The notes: generated from the sequence alone by a model not told the origin. Positions 47,818 through 56,579 are shown, counted from the first letter of the stretch. The stretch: DNA of 64,000 bases from Pseudooceanicola endophyticus (GCF_018760365.1 NZ_JAHIAB010000013.1:62001-126000), one strand, 5' to 3'. Numbers and translations: made by a program.

Positions 47818-48624
47818 TGGCTGGACGCCTCCTTTTCGATATCGGCCTCGATGGCGCGGACGGAGGTGGCAAAGGCCGCATCCAGATCGTCGCGCGGATA
47901 GGGCAGGTCAGTGTCGTAGATGCGGATGATGCTGGCGCGCGGGCCGCGGCTCATCACCGCGACGCGCGGGCCCAGGATCACCGCCTCGCGGATGTCGTGG
48001 GTGACATAGACCATGGTGCGCCCGGTCTCCTGCCAGATCCGGATCAGCTCCTGCTGGAGCACCCGGCGGGTCAGCGCATCCAGCGCCGCGAAGGGTTCGT
48101 CGAAGAGGATCAGCTCGGGCTCGGCGGCCAGCGTCCGGGCGATCTGCACCCGCTGCTTCATCCCGCCCGAGAGTTCATTGGGGGAACTTCGCCGCGTGGC
48201 CGCACAGGCCCACGAGGTCAATGTAGCGCTGCGCCATCTCTCGGCATTCCTTGCGGGATTTCCCGGCAACCGGGGGGCCGAAGCCCACGTTGCCCGTGAC
48301 CGTCAGCCACTGGAACAGCGGCTCCTCGATCGACTGGAAGACCATGCCGTGGCGCCGGTCCGGCCCGTCGATGGGACGATCGAAGGCCAGCACCCGGCCC
48401 TCGGTCGGGATCTCTGTGCCGGCGAACAGCTTCGGCAGGGTCGACTTGCCGGACCCGGAAGGGCCCACAAGGATGAAGAATTCGCCTTCGCCGATGGTCA
48501 GCGAAAGCTCGGCCAGGATCAGGTCGCTGCCGGCCTTCTGACCGGGGTAGGCCATGCCTACCCGGTCGAAGGTCACGGCAGCCCGACCGGTCGGCGCTCG
48601 GGGGCTGTCGGAGGTCATCATCAC
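47802..48624 (-). pseudogene. ABC transporter ATP-binding protein (SsuB/TauB-like), frameshifted
   Basis: Two frames join into one ATPase. The first, from ATG 48624, has Walker [11 protein letters not shown] and runs to GHAAKFPQ, then stops (TGA 48175-48177). The second resumes as [17 protein letters not shown] (signature), [14 protein letters not shown] (Walker B) and [11 protein letters not shown] (switch), ending at 47802. The break is at a run of five C on the - strand (five G at 48180-48184 on +); with four, AAG TTC CCC AAT GAA continues the protein. Only the N-terminal 149 residues are translated as is, lacking signature and Walker B. One homopolymer slip explains it; a sequencing error is possible. 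Confidence 0.88.
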
Positions 48625-49590
48625 TTACTTGGTATAGGAGACCGCGCCGGGCACGGCCTGTTCGAGGAATTGCGGCGACACGCCGGTCGCGAAGGTCACA
48701 TCTCCCTGGCCGGTCCGGGCCAGGGAGCCCGCCACCTCGTCGAAACCGGTCTTCTCGTGGTCGCTCAGCGCCAGGGCGAACTTGATGTCGTCCAGCAGGC
48801 TGCGCATGGTCTTCTCGGGGGCGCGGGTGTGGCCGGCGGTGATCCGGGCGGCCTCGTCGGGATTCCCGGCGATGAAGGTGCTGGCCTTTTCCAGAGCGCC
48901 CAGCACGGCGGTCACGGTCTCGGGGTGGGCCACTGCGAAGGCGGTGGAGGCCGCGATGTAGCCCGAGCCGCTGCGCTTGGCGGCGCTGTCGTCGGTCAGC
49001 ACGTAATGCTTGCCGTCGCTGGTCGATTTCTCGGTGCCGTCGGCTCAGACGAAGGCGGCGTCTATGCGGCCCGAACCCAGGGAGGCGACGATTTCCATCA
49101 GGCTGGTGAAGCCGACGATCTGTACGTCATCTTCCGACAGCCCGTTCTCTTCGAGGTACTTCAGGGTGATCAGGTGCTCGGCGGTGCCGGTGGCCAGGCC
49201 GATCTTCTTGCCCTTCAGGCGGGCGGCGGTCTTGATGTCGTTGACGACCACCAGCTTGTGGAAGCCGGGGGCGGAATGGAAGATCCCCGCCAGCACCGTC
49301 ATCTTGCCGCCACTCAGGCGGGTGACAATCGGAAAATCAAGCCCCACCGACATGTCCTCGCGCCCGATCAGCAGGCCGTCGTTGGCCTCCACGCCGATGG
49401 CGTAGGTGGTGCTCTCGGGCTTGATCTGGGCCTCGGCAAAGTAGCCCTTCTCGGCGGCCACCCAGATCTGGGACCCGGTGGTATAGGCGTCGACACCGAA
49501 GCGCACGGGGGTATCCTTGGCCAGCAACGGCTGGGCCAGGGTCAGGCCGAGGCCGACCATCAGGCCGCGCAAGAGGAGAGAAGTCTTCAT
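48625..49590 (-). pseudogene. ABC substrate-binding protein (sulfonate/sulfate-ester type), in-frame TGA
   Basis: From ATG 49590 the protein has a Sec signal (LLLRGLMVGLGLTLAQPLLA), then a SsuA/AtsR-type domain (RFGVDAYTTGSQIWVAAEKG, and GLATGTAEHLITLKYLEENG). Codon 182 (49047-49045) is TGA, following AAFV; the frame continues unshifted with ADGTEKSTSDGKHYVLTDDS to the stop at 48625. A Trp codon TGG changed to TGA would explain it. Full length would be 321 residues, normal for the family. Selenocysteine is unlikely (no known selenoprotein of this family). Start overlaps the gntR stop as ATGA. Confidence 0.88.
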
Positions 49591-50348
49591 TCGGAGTGCT
49601 CCATGTCGGATGTCGTCGTGGCAGTGGCGGGAAGGAAATGCATCGCCGTCAGGTTCAGGGTCTGGCGGTTGTTGACGATCCGGGAGTTGTACCAGGACCG
49701 CGAGGCGAGAAGGACGCGGCCATCGCCCGAGCGCACGGTGGCGGTCCCGGCCAGGATCGCCTCACCCTCGGGCAGCTGCAGCAGGCCGCCGATCTCGTGG
49801 GTGGCGTTGACCGCACAGGCGCTGGTGATCAGCTGGGCGCCCTCGATGACGATGTGATCGCGCAGGGCCAGCAGGGCGTTCGGGCCGCTTTCGGGCTCGA
49901 AGGCCGCAAGCGGGATCTGCGGCGCGATGTAGTGATCGATCAGCACGCAGGGCGTGCCGTTGGCGCGGAACAGCCAGCGCATCCGGTCGATCTTCTGGCC
50001 CTCTTCCAGCCCCATCGGGCCGGCGACCTCGACCGGCGGCGGCGCCGGGCCGCGCTCAAGCTCGGTCAGGCCGGGGATCATGCAGGACTGTTCGATCAGC
50101 CGCCAGAACCCGGTGCCGGCGGCCATCGAATTGATGATCGGCGGTTCGGCCACGAAGGTGCCCACGCCACGGCGGCGGATCAGCATCCCCTTGGCCAGCA
50201 GGTCTGCATAGGCCTCGCGAACAGAGTTCCGGCTGAGCCCGAGGATCTGCGACAGCACGATCTCTGCCGGCAGGCGATCCCCCGCGGTCAGCCCCGCGGA
50301 ACGGATGTAGTTGATGACGCGGTCGGTGGCGGTTTCCTGCATGGGCAC
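49587..50348 (-). CDS. GntR-family regulator with UTRA ligand domain (HutC subfamily)
   Basis: 253 residues (or 251 from ATG 50342). The N-terminal winged helix reads GDRLPAEIVLSQILGLSRNS and VREAYADLLAKGMLIRRRGV; the UTRA domain follows (RMRWLFRANGTPCVLIDHYI, IPLAAFEPESG). First gene of the sulfate-ester cassette, coupled to the binding protein by ATGA. A perfect 22-bp palindrome lies 5 bases before its start, so it probably regulates its own operon and the divergent FGE remnant. Ligand may be a sulfated compound, by context only. Confidence 0.92.
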   Translation of the reverse strand: MPMQETATDRVINYIRSAGLTAGDRLPAEIVLSQILGLSRNSVREAYADLLAKGMLIRRRGVGTFVAEPPIINSMAAGTGFWRLIEQSCMIPGLTELERGPAPPPVEVAGPMGLEEGQKIDRMRWLFRANGTPCVLIDHYIAPQIPLAAFEPESGPNALLALRDHIVIEGAQLITSACAVNATHEIGGLLQLPEGEAILAGTATVRSGDGRVLLASRSWYNSRIVNNRQTLNLTAMHFLPATATTTSDMEHSE

Positions 50349-50352
50349 TCCG

Positions 50353-50374
50353 AGAGGTAGGACGTCCTACCTCT
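50353..50374. promoter_or_regulatory. Perfect 22-bp palindromic operator before the gntR-sulfatase operon
   Basis: AGAGGTAGGAC followed directly by its mirror GTCCTACCTCT; the GGTA...TACC form suits a HutC/GntR operator. It is between the divergent gntR (start 50348) and the FGE remnant, overlapping where the gntR RBS or +1 should be. Confidence 0.8.
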
Positions 50375-50543
50375 GGAGGTTCTTCGCCTCCCCGAGTCAA
50401 AGTTCGCCCACGCCGCGCGCTGCGGGACCGGAAAGGATCGAGTCAGATGAGCTGTTGCAGCCCAAAAAACCGGGCAAAAGCCGAAAATGTCGCATGATCC
50501 GGCCAGGACGGCAGCCGCCCTGGCCCCCGCCGAACACCCGGAG

Positions 50544-51311
50544 ATGGCACGAATCCCCCCCGGGGCACTGGCAGATCGGCAGTGATGACCCCGATGTGAA
50601 CCCCGGCGACGGCGAGGGCCCGGTGCGGCGGATCACCCGGCCCGGTTTCCTGATCGACCGCACCGCGGTCACAAATGCCCAGTGCGCCGCCTTCGTCCGC
50701 GCGACCGGCCACCGTAGCGAGGCCGAGCGCCTGGGCTGGTCCTTCGTCTTCCTCGCCCAGCTCTGGCCCGATGCGCAGGAGGCCACCGGCACCGCCGCGA
50801 CGGTGGCATTTCCGGCCTGCGCGGGCGCGAGGATCATCCGGTGGTGCATGTGTCCTGGAACGATGCCTGGGCCTTCTGCCGCTTTGCCGGCAAGCGCCTT
50901 CCGGACGAAACGGAATGGGAAATCGCGGCGCGGGGCGGCCTGGAAGGGTCCCGCTTTCCCTGGGGCGATGCGCTGACCCCGGGCGGTCGGCACATGTGCA
51001 ACATCTGGCAAGGCCATTTCCCGGTCGAGAACACCGGTGCCGACGGGCACCTCGGCACGGCGCCGGCGGGCAGCTTTCCCCCGAACGGCTACGGCCTGTA
51101 CAACATGGCGGGCAATGTCTGGGAATGGACCGGCTCGGACTGGGCCGAGGCGACGCCGGACCTGAAGGCGATGCGCGGCGGCTCCTACCTGTGCCATGCC
51201 TCCTACTGCAACCGCTACCGGGTCTCGGCCCGGACCGCCAACATGGTGCAGGCGACCTCAAGCCACCTGGGCTTCCGCTGCGCTGCGGATATCGCGGAGA
51301 TAGGGCCCTGA
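50544..51311 (+). pseudogene. Formylglycine-generating enzyme (sulfatase-modifying factor), broken
   Basis: FGE-sulfatase domain protein that would convert the sulfatase active-site Cys. ATG 50544 starts MARIPPG, but a run of seven C (50555-50561) shifts the frame; with six it would read PPGHWQIGSDD. The next part (RRITRPGFLIDRTAVTNAQC) is in the other frame. Near 50808 the frame changes again, with about 25 residues of the conserved WW...GA.WR.PEGP region missing, then resumes as [20 protein letters not shown] to the end. The catalytic-Cys segment [19 protein letters not shown] is still present. Two lesions, one of them a deletion, so a pseudogene rather than a read error. Confidence 0.88.
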
Positions 51312-51423
51312 CGGGGCGGTGAACTCCCCCTGCCTCCCATGGTCCACCCGGAGGATTTCCCGGCGGCAACCAGAGGCCCGAAGGGATCACGGACGGTCGA
51401 TCGGATTAATTCTTGGGCGAAAT

Positions 51424-51438
51424 GCGCAAAATTTGCGC
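51424..51438. promoter_or_regulatory. Perfect 15-base palindrome upstream of the TRAP operon
   Basis: GCGCAAA, A, TTTGCGC. A symmetric site of operator size, 263 bases before the dctP-like start; no family can be assigned. Confidence 0.45.
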
Positions 51439-51551
51439 TATCCTCGCGGCAGGAACGCCCGGCCTGACACGACGGCAGATCGCCGGCGTGATGCGCGCCA
51501 CCGCGACCGAACAATCGCTAAAGCTGCGTCCGCAAAGCATTTATGCCTTAG

Positions 51552-51590
51552 GGCGGGCTTTCATTCCATCATGGAATGAAAATGCCCGCC
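51552..51590. promoter_or_regulatory. Long palindrome before the TRAP operon
   Basis: Core TTTCATTCCAT, C, ATGGAATGAAA (51559-51569 and 51571-51581), perfect 11-base arms. Outer arms GGCGGGC and GCCCGCC extend the stem with a 2-base bulge. The TTCCAT...ATGGAA form is operator-like (IclR or GntR type possible). It lies about 105 bases before the dctP-like start. Confidence 0.65.
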
Positions 51591-51686
51591 GAACAATTCG
51601 CTTTTGTTGTCAGTCCCGAGGCGGAAATTTCCCCTCATCCCACGAGCGCGGACACCATCGCGCCATCTGCAACAGGAGATCTTCCG

Positions 51687-52655
51687 ATGTTCACCCGCGG
51701 CCTCGCGCTTGCCCTGCTGACCGCCAGCCCCTCCCTTGCCCTCGCCGAGACCTGGGATCTGCCCCTGGCCTGGCCCGACGACAACTACATCAGCGTCAGC
51801 GCCGGCACCTTCGCCGACGACGTGCGCAAGGCCACCGACGGCCGGGTCGACATGGTGCTGCACACCGGCGGCTCGCTGGGCTTCAAGGGCCCCGAGATGC
51901 TGGGCACCATCCGCGACGGCCTGGTGCCGGTGGGCGACATGCTGCTGAACCAGCAGATCGGCGAGGAGCCGATGCTGGGCCTGACCTCTCTGCCCTACTT
52001 CCTGTCCTCCTTCGCCGAGCTGGAGCAGTTCGAAAGCTATTTTGAACCCGAGCTGGAAAAGATCATGGCGAAGAACAACCAGAAGCTGCTGTACACGATC
52101 CCCTGGCCGCAGCAGCAGATCTGGACCAAGACCCCCGTCAGCGACATCGCCAGCCTCGCCGGCATGAAGATCCGCTCCTATGACAAATCCTCGACCGAGG
52201 TCTTCTCTTCCGCCGGCATGGTCCCGGTGCAGCTGCCCTGGGGCGAGGTGATCCCCTCGCTTGCCGCCGGGGCCATCGACGCGGTCGCGACCTCTTCGCC
52301 CTCTGCCGTGGACGGTTCGTTCTGGGAATTCCTGGGCTATGGCTACCCGACCCGCCAGACCTGGAACATGAACGCCATGACCGTGAACCTCGACAGCTGG
52401 AACGGGCTGAGCGAAGCGGACCAGACGGCCATCCTCGACATCGCGCACAAGCTGCAGCCGACCTTCTGGCAGGCCGCCCAGGACGAGGATGCGAAGAACA
52501 TGAAGACCCTCGCCGAGCATGGCCTGAAGCTTGAGCCGATCTCGGACGATCTGCGCGCCGAGCTGGCCAAGCGCGCCGCGCCGCTGCGCGAGGCGACGCT
52601 GAAGGAACTGGGTCCCGAGGCCCAGAAGATCGTCGACGGCTTCAAGCCCGAGTAA
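51687..52655 (+). CDS. TRAP transporter substrate-binding protein (DctP)
   Basis: 322 residues, TRAP extracytoplasmic solute receptor. Start ATG 51687 has AGGAG upstream; Sec signal FTRGLALALLTASPSLALAE. TRAP motifs: LHTGGSLGFKGPEMLGTIRDG, the GMKIRSYDKSSTEV carboxylate-binding segment and GEVIPSLAAGAIDAVATSSPSA. These proteins bind organic acids with an Arg-carboxylate contact (Arg in KIRSY). First gene of the TRAP-aminotransferase-aldolase-lactamase operon, so the ligand is probably an organic acid or cyclic amide with a carboxylate. A hairpin follows. Confidence 0.93.
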   Translation: MFTRGLALALLTASPSLALAETWDLPLAWPDDNYISVSAGTFADDVRKATDGRVDMVLHTGGSLGFKGPEMLGTIRDGLVPVGDMLLNQQIGEEPMLGLTSLPYFLSSFAELEQFESYFEPELEKIMAKNNQKLLYTIPWPQQQIWTKTPVSDIASLAGMKIRSYDKSSTEVFSSAGMVPVQLPWGEVIPSLAAGAIDAVATSSPSAVDGSFWEFLGYGYPTRQTWNMNAMTVNLDSWNGLSEADQTAILDIAHKLQPTFWQAAQDEDAKNMKTLAEHGLKLEPISDDLRAELAKRAAPLREATLKELGPEAQKIVDGFKPE

Positions 52656-52664
52656 TGCCCTCCC

Positions 52665-52688
52665 GCGCGGCCCCTCCCCGGGCCGCGC
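52665..52688 (+). repeat. Intergenic stem-loop after the dctP-like gene
   Basis: GCGCGGCCC, CTCCCC, GGGCCGCGC: perfect 9-base arms. Third case of a stem immediately after a binding-protein gene in this window. Confidence 0.6.
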
Positions 52689-52708
52689 CCCTCCGAAGGA
52701 GTGCCCCC

Positions 52709-53227
52709 ATGCCGCTCATCCGCTTCGTGGACCGCCTGTCCTACGCCCTTGCCCTTCTGTCCGGCATCGCGCTCTGCTCGGTCGCCCTGCTGATCGTGGC
52801 CGAGATCCTGCTGCGCAAATTCGCCGGGATCAGCCTGCATTTCCTGTGGGAGTACGGCGTCTTCGTGCACATGACGGCGGTCTTCCTGGGGGCCGGCTGG
52901 ACGCTGCGCACCGGCGGGCACATCCGCGTCACCCTGCTGCGCGGCCTCTCTCCCCGCCTGTTCGAACTCTGGGCGACGCTGCTGGGCCTCGTCATTTCCT
53001 CGATGGTCAGCAATGCGCTGGTGCAGATGGCCTGGGGCTATATCAAGTCCGGCCGCACCACCGGCACGACGACCAATACGCCGCTGGCGATCCCCGCGAC
53101 CATCATGGCCTTCGGGGCCGTGCTGCTGACCGTGCAGATCGCCCTGCGCCTGCTCTCGATTGCCCTGGGCCGGGATCCCGAACTTGCCACCACCGGCGAG
53201 GATACCCCCGCCCCCATCATGGACTGA
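52709..53227 (+). CDS. TRAP transporter small permease (DctQ)
   Basis: 172 residues from ATG 52709 (GAAGGAG RBS); the earlier in-frame ATG at 52655 is inside the hairpin region. Four membrane helices: LALLSGIALCSVALLIVAEI, WEYGVFVHMTAVFLGAGWTL, LWATLLGLVISSMVSNALVQ and FGAVLLTVQIALRLLSIAL. Standard DctQ length and layout. It would pair with the large permease whose GTG start is 5 bases after its stop. Confidence 0.9.
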   Translation: MPLIRFVDRLSYALALLSGIALCSVALLIVAEILLRKFAGISLHFLWEYGVFVHMTAVFLGAGWTLRTGGHIRVTLLRGLSPRLFELWATLLGLVISSMVSNALVQMAWGYIKSGRTTGTTTNTPLAIPATIMAFGAVLLTVQIALRLLSIALGRDPELATTGEDTPAPIMD

Positions 53228-53231
53228 GACC

Positions 53232-54539
53232 GTGACCCCTACCCTTATCGTCCCCTTCCTCATCCTGATCGCGATCCTGGGCTCCGGTGTCTGGGTAGGC
53301 CTGGGGCTTGCCGGCATCGGCATCTTCAGCCTGGAAATCTTCCGCAACATGCCGGTGGAAAAGCTGCTGGCGCAGTCGATGTGGAACGGTCTTTCGTCGG
53401 CGGAACTACTGGCGCTGCCGCTGTTCATCCTGATGGCGGAACTGCTGTTCCGCTCGAAATTCATCGACGGCGTCTTTGGCGCGCTGGAGCCCTGGCTGCG
53501 CAACCTGCCCGGCGGCCTGCTGCATACCAACATCATCGGCTGCGCCCTTTTCGCGCTGATCTCGGGCTCTTCCGCCGCCACCACCACCTCCATCGGGCGG
53601 ATCACCGTGCAGGAGCTGAAATCGCGCGGCTATTCCGAGCGGCTCTCCATCGGCACGCTGGCGGGCGCCGGGACGCTCGGGTTCCTGATCCCGCCCTCGA
53701 CCATCATGATCGTCTATGGCGTGCTGTCGCAGACCTCGGTGCTGAAGCTCTTTGCTGCCGGGATCCTGCCGGGGCTGCTGCTGTCAGCCTGCTTCATGGG
53801 CTATGTCGCGGTGCGCGCCTGGATCGATCCCGCGATCACCGGCACCTCGGAACCCGTCACGCGGTCCGAGCTGTGGCGCCAGCGGCTGTCGAAACTGCCC
53901 CAGCTGCTGCCCTTCCTGCTGCTGATTCTGGCGATCCTGGGGTCAATGTACGGCGGACTGGCCAGCCCGACCGAGGCCGCCGCCTTCGCCGTCTTCGCCA
54001 CCGCCATCATCATGGCCTTCGAACGCACGCTGACGCTTTCGACCCTGCGCGACGCCGCCATCGGCACCGCGCGCACCGTTTCGATGCTGGGGCTGATCAT
54101 CGCCTCGGCCTCCTTCCTGTCGGTGACCATGGGCTTTCTGGGAATGCCGCGCGCCGTCTCGGCCTTCGTCGGCAGCCTGCATCTGGCCCCGCTGGTGCTG
54201 ATCCTGCTGCTGATCGTGATCTACATCGTGCTGGGCAGTTTCCTGGAAGGCATGTCGCTGATCGTCATGACCCTGCCCATCGTGCTGCCCCTGGTCGAGG
54301 CCGCGGGCTACGACAAGGTCTGGTTCGGCGTCTTCCTGATCCTGATGGTCGAACTTGCCCAGATCTCACCGCCCGTGGGCATGAACCTCTTCGTGCTGCA
54401 GGGCCTGACGGGCAAGCCGCTGTCGCAGATCGTGCGCGCCGCGCTGCCCTTCTTCACCCTGATGATGCTTTTCGTGGTGCTGCTCGCGGTCTTCCCCGGC
54501 GTCGTGACCGGCCTGCCCGCGCTGCTGCTGGGGCCCTGA
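53232..54539 (+). CDS. TRAP transporter large permease (DctM)
   Basis: 435 residues from GTG 53232 (VTPTLIVPFLILIAILGSGV). Twelve or so hydrophobic segments with the DctM family motifs: ELLFRSKFIDGVFGALEPWL, GCALFALISGSSAATTTSIG and the C-terminal MVELAQISPPVGMNLFVLQG. It moves the ligand using the sodium or proton gradient. The aminotransferase gene is 81 bases downstream with its own RBS. Confidence 0.93.
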   Translation: MTPTLIVPFLILIAILGSGVWVGLGLAGIGIFSLEIFRNMPVEKLLAQSMWNGLSSAELLALPLFILMAELLFRSKFIDGVFGALEPWLRNLPGGLLHTNIIGCALFALISGSSAATTTSIGRITVQELKSRGYSERLSIGTLAGAGTLGFLIPPSTIMIVYGVLSQTSVLKLFAAGILPGLLLSACFMGYVAVRAWIDPAITGTSEPVTRSELWRQRLSKLPQLLPFLLLILAILGSMYGGLASPTEAAAFAVFATAIIMAFERTLTLSTLRDAAIGTARTVSMLGLIIASASFLSVTMGFLGMPRAVSAFVGSLHLAPLVLILLLIVIYIVLGSFLEGMSLIVMTLPIVLPLVEAAGYDKVWFGVFLILMVELAQISPPVGMNLFVLQGLTGKPLSQIVRAALPFFTLMMLFVVLLAVFPGVVTGLPALLLGP

Positions 54540-54620
54540 GCCGGCCCCGCACCACTCCCCCCCAATTTCCCGGATGACGGCGACAGCCGATCCCGTCGTC
54601 CTGCCCAGAAGGACCCCGAC

Positions 54621-55841
54621 ATGACCATTTCCCTGTCCAACAAGATCCGCCAGCTGCGCCCCTCGCCCAGCATCGCGGCCAAGCAGCGCGTGAACGAGCT
54701 GCAGGCCCAGGGGCGCCGGGTCCTCGACTTCTGCCTGGGAGAGCCGGATTTCGACACCCCCGCGCATATCATCGAGGCCGCCATTTCGGCGATGTGCTCG
54801 GGCGATACCCATTACACCGGCTCGCAGGGCATTCCGGCGCTGCGCCGGGCGATTGCCGACAAGCTGCGCCAACAGAACGGTGCGGAATACGACCCCTCCG
54901 AGATCGTCGTGGGCATCGGCGCCAAGCAGCTGATCTTCGAGGTTTTCGCGGCCTCCCTGTCCGAGGGGGACGAGGTGATCATCCCCGCGCCCTGCTGGGT
55001 CAGCTATCCCGATATCGTCAAGGTCAACGGCGGCACCCCGGTGATCCTGCCCTGCACCGCCGAAACGGGCTTCAAGCTGAGCGCCCCGGCACTTGAGGCC
55101 GCGATCACCCCGCGCACCCGCTGGCTGGTCATCAACTCTCCGTCGAACCCCACCGGCGCGGTCTATACCCGCGACGAATGGCTGGCCCTGGCCGAGGTTC
55201 TGGAACGCCACCCCGATGTCGCCCTGATGACCGACGAGATCTACGAGCTGGTCTCTTATGACGGCATCCGCAACCTGACGCCGGTCGCCGTGGCCCCCGC
55301 CCTGCGGGAGCGCTGCGTGATCATCAACGGGCTGTCGAAGGCCTATGCGATGACCGGCTGGCGGGTGGGCTATGCCGCCGGCCCCGCACCGCTGATCGCC
55401 GCCGTGACCAAGCTGCTGGGCCAAAGCACCACCTGCGCCTGCGCCTTCGCCCAGACCGCCGCCGTGGCTGCGCTGACCGGCCCGCAAGATCCGGTGGCCG
55501 AAATGAACGCCATCTACGCCGAACGCCGCGCCCTGCTGGTCGAGGGGTTGAACGCGCTGCCGGGCGTGACCTGCACCGCCCCCGATGCCGCCTTCTACGT
55601 CTTCCCCGATGTCTCGGCCCTGATCGGCGCGCGCACCCCGGAGGGAGGCGTGATCGCTTCCGACCTCGACCTGGTGGGCTACCTGCTGGAGGCCGCCTCG
55701 GTCGCGGTGATGGACGGCACCTCCTACGGCAGCCCGGGCTTCCTGCGGCTGTCCTTCGCCACCGACACCGACACGATCCGCGAGGGGCTTTCGGCGATGC
55801 GCCGCGCCCTCTCGGCCCTCAGCCTGAAGGAAACCGCCTGA
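54621..55841 (+). CDS. Class I/II aminotransferase (aspartate/aromatic type)
   Basis: 406-residue fold-type I transaminase. Motifs: GEPDFDTPAHIIEAA at the N-terminus, NSPSNPTGAVY (the Asn/Pro contacting PLP), the Schiff-base Lys240 in NGLSKAYAMTGWRVGY, and RLSFATDTDTI near the end with the carboxylate-binding Arg. Family members act on aspartate, glutamate, aromatic or branched amino acids. Overlaps the RraA-like gene by one base (TGATG), so the two are closely tied. A glutamate-like amino donor or substrate fits the adjacent lactamase. Exact specificity unknown. Confidence 0.92.
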   Translation: MTISLSNKIRQLRPSPSIAAKQRVNELQAQGRRVLDFCLGEPDFDTPAHIIEAAISAMCSGDTHYTGSQGIPALRRAIADKLRQQNGAEYDPSEIVVGIGAKQLIFEVFAASLSEGDEVIIPAPCWVSYPDIVKVNGGTPVILPCTAETGFKLSAPALEAAITPRTRWLVINSPSNPTGAVYTRDEWLALAEVLERHPDVALMTDEIYELVSYDGIRNLTPVAVAPALRERCVIINGLSKAYAMTGWRVGYAAGPAPLIAAVTKLLGQSTTCACAFAQTAAVAALTGPQDPVAEMNAIYAERRALLVEGLNALPGVTCTAPDAAFYVFPDVSALIGARTPEGGVIASDLDLVGYLLEAASVAVMDGTSYGSPGFLRLSFATDTDTIREGLSAMRRALSALSLKETA

Positions 55842-56458
55842 TGTCCATGACCGAGACCCAGATCGACGCCCTGGTGAAGGGCTTCGCCACCTGCGCCGTT
55901 GCCAATGTCAGCGACAACCTGAACCGGATGGTCGGGGCGCGCGGCCTGCTGCCCTATCACCGGGGCGGCAGCATGTGCGGGCGGGCGCTGACCGTGCGCA
56001 CCGCGCCGGGCGACAATGCCGCCATCCACCGCGCCTTCGATCAGGTGCGCCCGGGCGACGTGGTGGTGGTGGATGGTGCGGGTTACCTCGACCGTGCCCT
56101 GACCGGCGGCATCATGGCCGCCATCGCACGTTCGCGCGGCGCGGTCGGGCTGGTCGTCGACGGTGCCATCCGTGATGTCGAGGAAATCGCGGCGGGCGAC
56201 TTTCCCGTCTTCGCGCGCGGCATCAGCCACCTCGGCCCCTACAAGAACGGCCCCGGAGAGATCGGCGTGCCGGTCAGCATCGGCGGTATGCTGGTGTCGC
56301 CGGGCGACATCGTGCTGGGGGATGCCGACGGCATCGTCGCCTTCGCGCCCGCAATCGGCCCCACCCTGCTGGAGGCAACCCGCGCCCAGGCCCGCAAGGA
56401 GGCCGAGATCATGGCCCAGATCGCCGCCGGCACCTATATCGGCGCCTATGCGAAGTGA
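55841..56458 (+). CDS. RraA-fold 4-hydroxy-4-methyl-2-oxoglutarate / 4-carboxy-4-hydroxy-2-oxoadipate aldolase-like protein
   Basis: 205 residues of the RraA/HMG-aldolase fold. The Arg-Asp pair expected in aldolase members is Arg111-Asp112 (VVDGAIRDVEE), preceded by GDVVVVDGAGYLDRALTGGI. RNase-regulator RraA proteins are shorter (about 160 residues) and usually lack this context. Aldolase members split 4-hydroxy-4-methyl-2-oxoglutarate into two pyruvates, or the 4-carboxy analogue. Placed after a glutamate-type aminotransferase, it would cleave the 2-oxoglutarate derivative so formed. Function is inference from family and neighbours. Confidence 0.8.
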   Translation: MSMTETQIDALVKGFATCAVANVSDNLNRMVGARGLLPYHRGGSMCGRALTVRTAPGDNAAIHRAFDQVRPGDVVVVDGAGYLDRALTGGIMAAIARSRGAVGLVVDGAIRDVEEIAAGDFPVFARGISHLGPYKNGPGEIGVPVSIGGMLVSPGDIVLGDADGIVAFAPAIGPTLLEATRAQARKEAEIMAQIAAGTYIGAYAK

Positions 56459-56465
56459 GGGCCCG

Positions 56466-56579
56466 ATGACAAGCGACCTCAGGGACCTGCCCGAACGCGC
56501 GGCGCCGATCATTGCCGGCCTTGCCGCCGCGCCGCAAGCCTGTCGATGCCTCCGGCAGAGGATCCGGGCCGATGGCTGA
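56466..56579 (+). CDS. Candidate small ORF, 37 residues, between the aldolase and pxpB
   Basis: ATG 56466, 7 bases after the aldolase stop, runs to TGA 56577-56579 and overlaps the pxpB start at 56572 in another frame. The peptide is MTSDLRDLPERAAPIIAGLA followed by a Cys/Arg-rich tail. It could be a remnant of a deleted gene or only a bridge for translation re-initiation. No similarity recognised. Confidence 0.25.
   Translation: MTSDLRDLPERAAPIIAGLAAAPQACRCLRQRIRADG

Larger units (their letters stand above)
51312..51686. promoter_or_regulatory. Control region of the TRAP operon
   Basis: About 375 bases from the FGE remnant to the dctP-like start, with two palindromes: GCGCAAA-A-TTTGCGC (51424-51438) and a 23-bp one (51559-51581). 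An AGGAG RBS precedes the dctP start. The frame from 51413 (MGEMRKICAILAAG) is open but not recognisable. Confidence 0.5.

Noticed and set aside
49045..49047. Selenocysteine at the in-frame TGA of the binding protein
   Set aside because: The family has no known selenoproteins, no SECIS-like hairpin is evident, and neighbouring genes are also broken.
56163..56579. Alternative + strand frame over the aldolase gene
   Set aside because: It lies in another frame within a well-conserved RraA-like protein; only its last 37 codons after 56466 are outside and are listed as a weak candidate.
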